This document shows positions 27,697 to 35,117 of a DNA stretch of 35,117 nucleotides, one piece after another. Each line of letters begins with the position of its first letter. Position 1 is the stretch's first letter. The stretch is from NCBI GenBank assembly GCA_013213745.1, contig JABSQH010000028.1, forward strand, positions 1-35,117, read 5' to 3'. A model generated the notes under the pieces. The model was not told where the DNA came from, did no database searches, and saw only the letters and a list, made by a program, of their open reading frames with translations. Both the position numbers and the translations under genes were made by a program. The stretch is from Ilumatobacteraceae bacterium (GTDB lineage: Bacteria; Actinomycetota; Acidimicrobiia; Acidimicrobiales; Ilumatobacteraceae).

Positions 27697-27713
27697 ACGA
27701 CGTCGCTCGTCGT
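27697..27713 (+). terminator. Short hairpin after acs
   Basis: ACGACG (27697-27702), loop TCGCT, CGTCGT (27708-27713), 9 nt after the acs stop and followed by TATCCCC. A short stem without a T-run; a weak terminator at best. Confidence 0.3.
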
Positions 27714-27780
27714 TATCCCCACGGGACGGGCGCGTCCAGATCGTCTCAAGTGTTGGTCATGTCGTGCCGATTCAACACCC

Positions 27781-30000
<2,220 letters not shown>

Positions 30001-30024
30001 GTCGGCGGCGCCGAACGGCGTGGC

Positions 30025-30513
30025 TCAGTTGCGGAAGTTCTCGAACTGCAGTGGGATGCCGACGTCTTCGGCCTTGAGCATTGCGATCACTTCTTGCAAC
30101 GCGTCGCGCTTCTTCGAGTTGACCCGGATGGTGTCGCCCTGATTCTGGCTGGAGACGCCCTTCGGGGCTTTCTCCTTGATCAGCTTGTTGATCGTCTTGG
30201 CCTTGTCTGAGGAGATCCCGACGGCGATGGTCGCCACCTGGCGCACCGTGTCGTGACTCGCCTCTTGAACATCGCCGTACTCGACGCCCTTCAACGACAC
30301 ACCTCGCTTGACGAGTTTCTCCTCGACCACGGTGCGCAGCGCGTTGAGGCGGTCCTCACTGGCGGTGTTCATGGTGATCGTCAGCTCGTTGAGCTCGATC
30401 GTCGAGTTCGTGTTCTTGAAGTCGTAGCGGTTGGAGATCTCGCGCTGGGCTTGATCGACCGCGTTGCGCACCTCTTGGCGATCGACCTCGGATACCACAT
30501 CGAAGCTGGCCAT
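30025..30513 (-). CDS. yajQ: YajQ-family nucleotide-binding protein
   Basis: 162 aa, the family's normal length. Starts at ATG 30513 with MASFDVVSEVD, the conserved N-terminus; the frame extends upstream but through the tRNA-Tyr gene. Family blocks: DQAQREISNRYDFKNTNS, LKGVEYGDVQEAS, VRQVATIAVGISSDKAKTINKLIKE, and the C-terminal VGIPLQFENFRN. Members bind cyclic di-GMP in some proteobacteria and RNA or nucleotides in others; the ligand here is unknown. TACCCT lies 7 nt before the ATG without a Shine-Dalgarno. Divergent from tRNA-Tyr, convergent with the 739-aa membrane protein. Confidence 0.95.
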   Translation of the reverse strand: MASFDVVSEVDRQEVRNAVDQAQREISNRYDFKNTNSTIELNELTITMNTASEDRLNALRTVVEEKLVKRGVSLKGVEYGDVQEASHDTVRQVATIAVGISSDKAKTINKLIKEKAPKGVSSQNQGDTIRVNSKKRDALQEVIAMLKAEDVGIPLQFENFRN

Positions 30514-30520
30514 GAGCCGG

Positions 30521-30526
30521 AGGGTA
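30521..30526 (-). promoter_or_regulatory. -10 hexamer TACCCT for leaderless yajQ
   Basis: On the minus strand TACCCT ends 7 nt before the yajQ ATG; no Shine-Dalgarno is present. Confidence 0.4.
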
Positions 30527-30555
30527 TCGCCTGATGGTTCCGCCCGATCGAGCGA

Positions 30556-30561
30556 TACGCT
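30556..30561 (+). promoter_or_regulatory. -10 hexamer TACGCT for tRNA-Tyr
   Basis: TACGCT lies 18 nt before the first base of tRNA-Tyr, with CTGATG at 30531-30536 as a possible weak -35 about 19 nt further up. It shares a 66-nt divergent region with yajQ. Confidence 0.35.
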
Positions 30562-30579
30562 CTCAGCGCTCAACCACCA

Positions 30580-30662
30580 GGGTCGGTGTCCGAGCGGCCA
30601 AAGGAAGCAGACTGTAAATCTGCCGGCGTATGCCTTCGGAGGTTCGAATCCTCCCCGGCCCA
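30580..30662 (+). tRNA. tRNA-Tyr (GTA)
   Basis: A class II tRNA. Acceptor GGGTCGG (30580-30586) pairs with CCGGCCC (30655-30661); anticodon stem GCAGA/TCTGC around loop CTGTAAA with anticodon GTA at 30614-30616. It has a long variable arm and a T arm GGAGG-TTCGAAT-CCTCC. Discriminator A at 30662; CCA is not encoded. A long variable arm with GTA fits bacterial tRNA-Tyr. Confidence 0.95.
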
Positions 30663-30790
30663 CTCTGCGGTATCCGCGCCGAGTCCCGTTGGGGGCCGCG
30701 GCGTCGGGGTCTGAGGATCGCGTCGCACCCCGATCGCCACGCTCTTCGAGTCGGCATCACGACCAGTGGCCGGCGCTGCGGCCAACGGTG

Positions 30791-31639
30791 TCAGCCCGGC
30801 GTGCCGGCCGTGGTGGGCGGGGTGGCCCGGCGGACCGCATCCCAGCCGCTGTCGTGGGCGTGCTGCGCAAGGATCGCGGCGTGCCCGCCGCGGATGCCGA
30901 AGAGCCGCTTGGCCCACAGGAGGTAGACCACGATCACCACGTTGATAACGAAGGTCACCAGCGTCAGGACCGTGATGCGTCGTGCCAGGTCGTAGATCTC
31001 GAAGGGAATGAACATGATCGTGGCGAAGAACGTGACGTACTCGGCCCACCGCTTGCCGAGCCACAGGCCGATGGCTTCGACCGCTTCCAACAGTGCATAG
31101 GCAAAGGCCACCGCGGCGAGCACGTACAACGATGTGTAGCTGAAGGTCATGAACTTGCCGATCTCGGCGAGGAGGCCGGTGCCTTCGACCGATCCGTTGC
31201 CGCGCAGATCCGACACGACCGTCTGGAAGTCGGAGTCGAGCGTGTTGCGATTGGCTGCGACCCACACGATGACGACTCCGACGATGGTGAACACGGCCAC
31301 GTGGAGGATCCGCTCGATCGCAATCAGCCGGAGCACGTAGCGATCTCGGAGGGCTCGTCCGCGCAACGGGATCTCGGTGTCGGTGGGTCGCGGAAACTCG
31401 TGATGTGCGGGTTGCGCAGGAGCCTCGACGCAGACCCAGGCATCGCATCGCATGCACCGATGCCAGCGGTAGCCCTCGGGACCCGGGCGCGCCATGTGGG
31501 TGTCGGCCTCGGCGTCGGCGGCGACGTCGGTGCCGACGAGGGCGTGGCCCGACAGCGCACATCCGAGCAACTCCCAGTGCAACGTCCACCGGTGGTGGTG
31601 GTCGACGCCTGGTGCGGCTGGGGAGCGAACCGGCGTCAC
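30791..31639 (-). CDS. DUF2127-type membrane protein with N-terminal zinc-ribbon-like motif
   Basis: About 282 aa from GTG 31639; the frame runs on to GTG 31732, but those 31 residues continue the SARP pseudogene and are probably not part of this protein. N-terminal ~65 residues contain HWELLGCALSGHALVGTD and HRCMRCDAWVCV, a possible zinc-binding Cys/His cluster often found ahead of this domain in actinobacteria. Then come four hydrophobic helices with DUF2127 features: RDRYVLRLIAIERILHVAVF and YALLEAVEAIGLWLGKRWAEYVTFFATIMFIPFEIYDL. Function of the family is unknown to me. No Shine-Dalgarno seen, so the start is tentative. Confidence 0.75.
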   Translation of the reverse strand: MTPVRSPAAPGVDHHHRWTLHWELLGCALSGHALVGTDVAADAEADTHMARPGPEGYRWHRCMRCDAWVCVEAPAQPAHHEFPRPTDTEIPLRGRALRDRYVLRLIAIERILHVAVFTIVGVVIVWVAANRNTLDSDFQTVVSDLRGNGSVEGTGLLAEIGKFMTFSYTSLYVLAAVAFAYALLEAVEAIGLWLGKRWAEYVTFFATIMFIPFEIYDLARRITVLTLVTFVINVVIVVYLLWAKRLFGIRGGHAAILAQHAHDSGWDAVRRATPPTTAGTPG

Positions 31640-32214
31640 GTGGGTCGATGATGGAGGCGGCTCGGCACGCTGGCAGCGTTCACGTCCGCAGCGTAGGACG
31701 CGGTCACCTGTCGGCTCGCGGACGGTGCTCACCTGCGCGTGGTGATCGTCGGGGAGGTCCTCGTAGGCAACGCCTCGCCAGAGATCGAGTGCGGCGGCGA
31801 TGAGGGAGCTCGATGCGGCGCTCGTCGGCTACGCCAACTGCTCGACCGCATGTGCCATGCAATCGACGTCGGTCGACCCAGCGAGTTGGTAGCGGCCGTC
31901 GATGTGGGTGATCGAGCGCAGACCAAGGCGACGACGGAGTCGGGCGATTTGATTCTGGACCGACGCGCGTCCGCTGTTCGGGGCCCGTGCGGCCATACGG
32001 CGTCGATCAGCGCGTCTGTGGTTGCGCCATCGCGGCGATGCAACACGAGCGCGGCGACGAGTGCTCGCTGGCCGGCGGTGACCGCCGATCCGTGGACGCG
32101 CGCACTGCCGAGGACGGCGACGTCGGGTTCGGGCCGCTCCGTTGGATCGAAACGGTCAAGACCGCGGTTCCGCTCACACCTCTTGGTGTGACATCGCGGC
32201 GATCGGCGGGACAT
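31637..32214 (-). pseudogene. SARP/BTAD-type regulator, frameshifted and interrupted
   Basis: Minus strand from about ATG 32214. The first frame reads PDVAVLGSARVHGSAV then QRALVAALVLHRRDGATTDALIDAVWPHGPRTADA, the winged-helix DNA-binding domain of SARP activators. At about 31964-31970 a one-base loss shifts the frame; continuing in the shifted frame gives ASVQNQIARLRRRLG, then ITHIDGRYQLAGSTDVDC, the expected rest of that domain. A TAG at 31829-31831 then interrupts, after which the same frame resumes with AAALDLWRGVAYEDLPDD, the start of the BTAD helical domain. This runs into the upstream extension of the DUF2127 frame, after which similarity ends. So it carries a frameshift, a nonsense codon and a lost C-terminus: a decayed gene, not a sequencing slip. 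Confidence 0.8.
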
Positions 32215-32304
32215 CGTCGTTGGTGTTGTGTTTGCGCGCCGTTGGCGCTCTGTTGGTCACTATGAGCGTCCGGCGGGCGCTCCCCAGCCGGTCGCGTGTG
32301 GCAG

Positions 32305-33087
32305 TTATCTCAACGCAGCAAGACACGCCGCGAACCCGCGGCGATGTTGTTCGATCAGCCCCGGATTGGCGGTCCACGTGGCGACCTCGATCAACATCGA
32401 TGGAACACCGGCGATGCGGGCGCACCACGTCTCGCCGCCGCCGTGCTGGTCGATACCGAGCCGACGGCGATCGCCGACTTCCGACAACCAGGCATCGGCG
32501 AGATGTGGCGGACAGCCAGGGATCGGGGCGACATATCCCAACGGCTGGTGGATCCATAGCGCGAGGTCGAAGTTGCCCTGGCGGGCGGTGCGCATCATCG
32601 CCTGGGTCTCCGGCGCGGATGCTGGCCCCGGTCCACCGTCAGAAGGTGACCATCGCCACGGAAAGTTGCGATTGAGGTCGACGCCGTGAGCGTTGCGGCG
32701 CTGGTTGCGCGCCCATCCGTCCGGGTTGGCCGTCGGCAAAATCGTGATCGAAACGTGATCGGGGAGCGGTGTTGCGCTGATCGCCTCGGCCAGCGGCCGC
32801 GTGACCGGTTCGTTGCCGTGAATGGCGCCGACCACCAGTATCCGCCGTCGTTCCGTCCCCGGTGCCCGGCTGGTCCACCGCTCGATCGGTCGCCCCTCGA
32901 CCGACCGCCCCGCTTCCCCGAAGACCCAACGCCGTGACGGTGCCGGCGGGTCGATCCGTCGTGGACTTCGTAGGCCGGCCGAGCGTGCGAGTTCCACACG
33001 ATCGACCGATGCGCCGGATCCGGTCCGCGCGGCGGTGACCGCACCGCCCGCCGCAAGCAAGCCCGCGATCAACGCTCGCCGTCTCAT
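32305..33087 (-). CDS. Secreted M14 zinc carboxypeptidase / murein peptide amidase-like
   Basis: 260 aa from ATG 33087; GTG 33105 is an alternative. The N-terminus MRRRALIAGLLAAGG looks like a twin-arginine or Sec signal, so the protein is probably exported. Catalytic features of M14 peptidases: zinc ligands His90 and Glu93 in GAIHGNE, the NPDGWARNQRRNAHGVDLNR segment with substrate-binding Arg140 in DLNRNFPW, zinc ligand His180 in LWIHQP, and catalytic Glu234 in MLIEVA. The compact size resembles MpaA-type enzymes that trim peptidoglycan peptides. The gene seems intact though flanked by decayed genes on both sides. Confidence 0.82.
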   Translation of the reverse strand: MRRRALIAGLLAAGGAVTAARTGSGASVDRVELARSAGLRSPRRIDPPAPSRRWVFGEAGRSVEGRPIERWTSRAPGTERRRILVVGAIHGNEPVTRPLAEAISATPLPDHVSITILPTANPDGWARNQRRNAHGVDLNRNFPWRWSPSDGGPGPASAPETQAMMRTARQGNFDLALWIHQPLGYVAPIPGCPPHLADAWLSEVGDRRRLGIDQHGGGETWCARIAGVPSMLIEVATWTANPGLIEQHRRGFAACLAALR

Positions 33088-33213
33088 GCCCGCATTGTTC
33101 CGCACACGAGGTGGTGTAGTGGATCATCACCAACGGATCGCTAACACTGCGCGCCGAGGATCCGCTCGTCGGTGGGGGTCTGTCCGATTGATTGTGTGAC
33201 TGGCGTGGCGATG

Positions 33214-33480
33214 ATCGCTTCGCGGGAGGGAGCGTGGGATGAGTTCGTGCCGTTCCTCGAGTTTCCACCCGAGCTGCGTTCGATCGTCTACACCACCAAC
33301 GCCATCGAATCGTTGATCGCCCGTTTCCGGCGGGCGGTCCGGCATCGAGGGCACTTCCCGACCGAGCAAGCTGCGTTGAAGGTGCTCTATCTCGTCGCCA
33401 CCGAACGAAAGAAGAATCGGGAGAACCTCACCGGCCGCATCCTCGGCTGGAAGCAGATCCTCAACACCTTCCACAACCGG
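33214..33480 (+). pseudogene. IS256-family transposase, C-terminal remnant
   Basis: The plus-strand frame from about 33214 reads REGAWDEFVPFLEFPPEL, then YTTNAIESLIARFRRAVRHRGHFP, then EQAALKVLYLVATERKKNRENLTGR and GWKQILNTF. These are the final blocks of IS256/mutator transposases, including the conserved region after the last acidic catalytic residue. The N-terminal ~300 residues are absent and the last few residues merge into an unrelated frame. No terminal inverted repeats could be identified. A dead fragment, marking a past insertion. Confidence 0.85.
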
Positions 33481-33481
33481 A

Positions 33482-34048
33482 TTGTTCACGACCGTCGACC
33501 CAGACGCAGGAGGGCTCGACGACCCCCGATCACGCCACCGGTACCTCTACGCCGAAGCAGCACCGCTGACCTACACCGACCCCGCCGGGCTGACGTCGCT
33601 CAGCATCGTCGAGATCTCTTTTGTCAATGCACTCGCTGCGGGGTTGAGCGCATTCGTTTTCACGCCTGCCACGTCCACTGCGCTCGAACGTTTGCTCCAA
33701 GGCGTCACTGCGACGAACCTTGGGGCACTTTCGTCACTGGCGATCCTCTCGCTGACCTACGCCGTGTTCGCGTCGATCGCCGCGACTGTTGCATCGGCCG
33801 GCGTCGCAGCGTCGATCTTCTTCGGGATCCTCAGCAGCGGCATCTTGACTGCGAACTTCGAACAAGAGCTGTGTGATCTTCCGAGTGTTGCCATCACCAC
33901 CGCGGTCGTCACAGTTGCCACCGCTGGGCTCTACTCCCAGTTCACAGCGCCGGCGAAGAGCATCGCGAGAGCCGTCATAGATTTCGTCTTCGACGCCCTC
34001 CCGCCATTCGCTGCCGACTACCTGGGCGGAAGGCTCGCGCCGCTCTGA
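33482..34048 (+). pseudogene. Orphan C-terminal tip of an RHS-repeat protein
   Basis: From TTG 33482 (in frame, Gly precedes it) the product begins FTTVDPDAGGLDDPRSRHRY, then YAEAAPLTYTDPAGL, the hallmark core end of RHS/YD-repeat proteins. What follows (about 150 residues) is the variable tip: strongly hydrophobic and helical, with segments such as ALSSLAILSLTYAVFASIAATVASAGVAASIFFGILSSG-type stretches and one Cys. RHS tips are often toxins; this one could be membrane-active, which is inference. The large N-terminal shell is missing, and the fragment abuts the transposase remnant without a gap, so it is probably not expressed as a functional RHS protein. Confidence 0.75.
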
Positions 34049-34067
34049 CCGTTCGAACGATCAGAGC
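34042..34067. terminator. Bidirectional hairpin spanning two convergent stop codons
   Basis: GCTCTGA (34042-34048) and TCAGAGC (34061-34067) pair perfectly; inside, CGTTC pairs with GAACG after one C-A mismatch. The TGA of the RHS fragment and the TGA of the acetyltransferase both lie in the stem. No clear T-run on either strand. Confidence 0.5.
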
Positions 34068-34570
34068 ATCAGCTGCATCGACACGACGTCGAGCCACTTG
34101 CCGAACTTGCGGCCGACTTCACGTTCGGTGCCGACGATCTCGAAGCCGCACGCTTCGTGCAGCTTGATCGACGGCACCGTGGTCGCCTCGATGCGCGCCA
34201 TCACGGAGTGAAAGCCGTGTTGGCGGGCGACGTCGATCGTGTGCATCAGCAGCGCGCGTCCGATGCCGCGTCGTGCCTGCTGGCGGTCGACGTACACCGA
34301 GTCTTCGACCGTCGGACGGTAGGCGGCGCGCTCTTTGTACGGCGAGAGCGCACCGAAGCCAACCACAGCGCCCTCCCGTTCGGCGACGACTGCGGCGAAC
34401 GCTCCGGAGCGGTCGGCCAGCCATCGGCGCTGGTCATCGAGCGAGCGGGGGACGATGTCGAAGGTGCTGGTGTAGCGCTCGACCTCGACGTTGTAGATGG
34501 CGCGCATGGGCGCCGCGTCGTCGGTCGTCGCCGGCCGCAGCACGAGTGCAGAGTCGGAGGCCGCGGACAT
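34061..34570 (-). CDS. GNAT N-acetyltransferase, phosphinothricin-acetyltransferase-like
   Basis: 169 aa from ATG 34570 (MSAASDSA); an upstream in-frame extension to 34666 is less likely because TACCGT lies 7 nt before 34570. The family pattern is clear: LRPATTDDAAPMRAIYNVEV, TFDIVPRSLDDQRRWL, then VEDSVYVDRQQARRGIGRALL, the acetyl-CoA loop (R/Q-x-x-G-x-G/A), and IKLHEACGFEIVGTEREVGRKFGKWLD. This branch includes Pat and the MnaT amino-acid N-acetyltransferases; the substrate is an amino acid or analogue by inference. Confidence 0.88.
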   Translation of the reverse strand: MSAASDSALVLRPATTDDAAPMRAIYNVEVERYTSTFDIVPRSLDDQRRWLADRSGAFAAVVAEREGAVVGFGALSPYKERAAYRPTVEDSVYVDRQQARRGIGRALLMHTIDVARQHGFHSVMARIEATTVPSIKLHEACGFEIVGTEREVGRKFGKWLDVVSMQLML

Positions 34571-34577
34571 CGGCGGC

Positions 34578-34583
34578 ACGGTA
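34578..34583 (-). promoter_or_regulatory. -10 hexamer TACCGT for leaderless acetyltransferase gene
   Basis: On the minus strand TACCGT ends 7 nt before the ATG at 34570, with no Shine-Dalgarno between. Confidence 0.4.
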
Positions 34584-34661
34584 GCGCCCGACGGCCGTTC
34601 CACCGTTGTGTGTTCCCGGTTTCGCCCCGCGAACACGGCGTGGTTCTCGTACGTGCGCCGA

Positions 34662-34667
34662 TACACT
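34662..34667 (+). promoter_or_regulatory. -10 hexamer TACACT for the tRNA-Thr/tRNA-Met/tuf unit
   Basis: TACACT about 60 nt upstream of tRNA-Thr; no convincing -35 (TGGTTC at 34641-34646 would give a 15-bp spacer). Transcription from here would pass through both tRNAs into tuf. Confidence 0.3.
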
Positions 34668-34726
34668 GCCGGGCCGGCGTGGCGCTGCTGCGCTGGACAA
34701 GGGCGCCCCGGCGTCCGACACAGAGC

Positions 34727-34799
34727 GCCCTCTTAGCTCAGTCGGCAGAGCACAGCCATGGTAAGGCTGGTGTCGTGGGTTCGATTCCCACAGAGGGCT
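34727..34799 (+). tRNA. tRNA-Thr (GGT)
   Basis: Acceptor GCCCTCT (34727-34733) pairs with AGAGGGC (34792-34798). D arm GCTC...GAGC; anticodon stem CAGCC/GGCTG with loop ATGGTAA, anticodon GGT at 34760-34762; T arm GTGGG-TTCGATT-CCCAC. CCA not encoded. Confidence 0.95.
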
Positions 34800-34840
34800 C
34801 GACCAGTGGTCCGGTTCGCCGGGCCGCGAGCCAAACCCTC

Positions 34841-34917
34841 GGCGGCGTAGCTCAGTTGGTCAGAGCATCCGGCTCATAATCGGAAGGTCATCGGTTCAAG
34901 TCCGATCGCCGCTACCA
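34841..34917 (+). tRNA. tRNA-Met (CAT), elongator type
   Basis: Acceptor GGCGGCG (34841-34847) pairs with CGCCGCT (34907-34913), one G-T pair at the end. Anticodon stem TCCGG/TCGGA with loop CTCATAA, anticodon CAT; T arm ATCGG-TTCAAGT-CCGAT. An A and then CCA (34915-34917) follow, so CCA is encoded here. The stem lacks the three G-C pairs of initiator tRNA. A lysidine-modified tRNA-Ile with CAT cannot be fully excluded. Confidence 0.9.
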
Positions 34918-34977
34918 AACACACGTCCAACCAGAACCAACTAACGGTCACGAACACATCCCAGGAGCACAAGGGTC

Positions 34978-35117
34978 ATGAGCAAAGAGAAGTTTGAGCG
35001 TAATAAGACGCATGTGAATATTGGGACGATGGGTCATATTGACCATGGGAAGACGACGTTGACGGCGGCGATTTCGAAGACGTTGTCTGATCGTGGGTTG
35101 GCTGATTTTGCGGCGTT
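34978..35117 (+). CDS. tuf: Elongation factor Tu, 5' part only
   Basis: The first 46 codons, running off the window. ATG 34978 with AGGAG at 34963-34967, 10 nt upstream. The product begins [20 protein letters not shown], then [12 protein letters not shown], which contains the GTP-binding P-loop GHIDHGKT (GHVDHGKT in most species). It follows two tRNA genes without an evident terminator, recalling the thrT-tufB arrangement of E. coli. Codon choice is odd: only 2 of the first 45 codons after the start end in C, most end in G or T, and GC over 34981-35117 is 67 of 137 by hand count, far below the rest of the window. Confidence 0.97.
   Translation, partial: MSKEKFERNKTHVNIGTMGHIDHGKTTLTAAISKTLSDRGLADFAA

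Noticed and set aside
30514-30663. Upstream extension of yajQ
   Set aside because: It would be read through the tRNA-Tyr gene; the family N-terminus MASFDVVSE matches ATG 30513.
31640-31732. GTG 31732 as the true start of the DUF2127 protein
   Set aside because: These residues continue the shifted SARP frame and do not look like the DUF2127 N-terminus; GTG 31639 sits just before the conserved part.

Overview
The window is GC-rich chromosomal DNA with mostly G- or C-ending codons. It resembles a free-living aerobic actinobacterium, most likely of the Acidimicrobiia (Ilumatobacter-like). This rests on gene content, an HBHA/phasin-like protein beside an XRE regulator, a repeat-bearing secreted protease and many apparently leaderless genes. 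The taxon is an inference; there is no rRNA gene here to test it. No stretch longer than about 200 bases lacks a feature.

Layout. 1-4795: an Ala/Thr-rich membrane-anchored protein (partial), a secreted trypsin-like protease with three C-terminal beta repeats, an MFS transporter and a small lipoprotein-like protein. 4850-6547: a phasin/HBHA-like protein from a clear promoter, an XRE regulator lacking a standard start codon, and uridine phosphorylase on the opposite strand. 6631-11312: an ArsR-methyltransferase fusion regulator translationally coupled to cobalamin-dependent methionine synthase. 11379-13423: a second MFS transporter and an aquaporin.

13514-25527: the core of the window, a tightly packed respiratory complex I operon in the order nuoA-B-C-D-H-I-J-K-L-M-N. 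It has no nuoE, nuoF or nuoG. It is followed 29 nt later by a MidA/NDUFAF7-type methyltransferase, whose mitochondrial homologue methylates an arginine of the NuoD homologue. The operon encodes the membrane proton pump and the quinone module but not the NADH-oxidising module, so electrons must come from another donor or from NuoEFG encoded elsewhere. A 126-bp near-palindrome of unknown nature follows directly.

25730-34570: acetyl-CoA synthetase, a large Pro/Ala-rich single-pass membrane protein, YajQ, tRNA-Tyr and a DUF2127 membrane protein. Then comes a decay zone: a SARP regulator pseudogene, an M14 peptidase (intact), an IS256-type transposase remnant and an orphan RHS C-terminal tip. A GNAT acetyltransferase closes the region. 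34727-35117: tRNA-Thr, tRNA-Met and the start of tuf, whose codon choice is strikingly unlike everything upstream.

A pattern across the window is a TANNNT hexamer 5-10 nt (usually 7) before the start codon of genes with no visible Shine-Dalgarno sequence, which points to frequent leaderless transcription.
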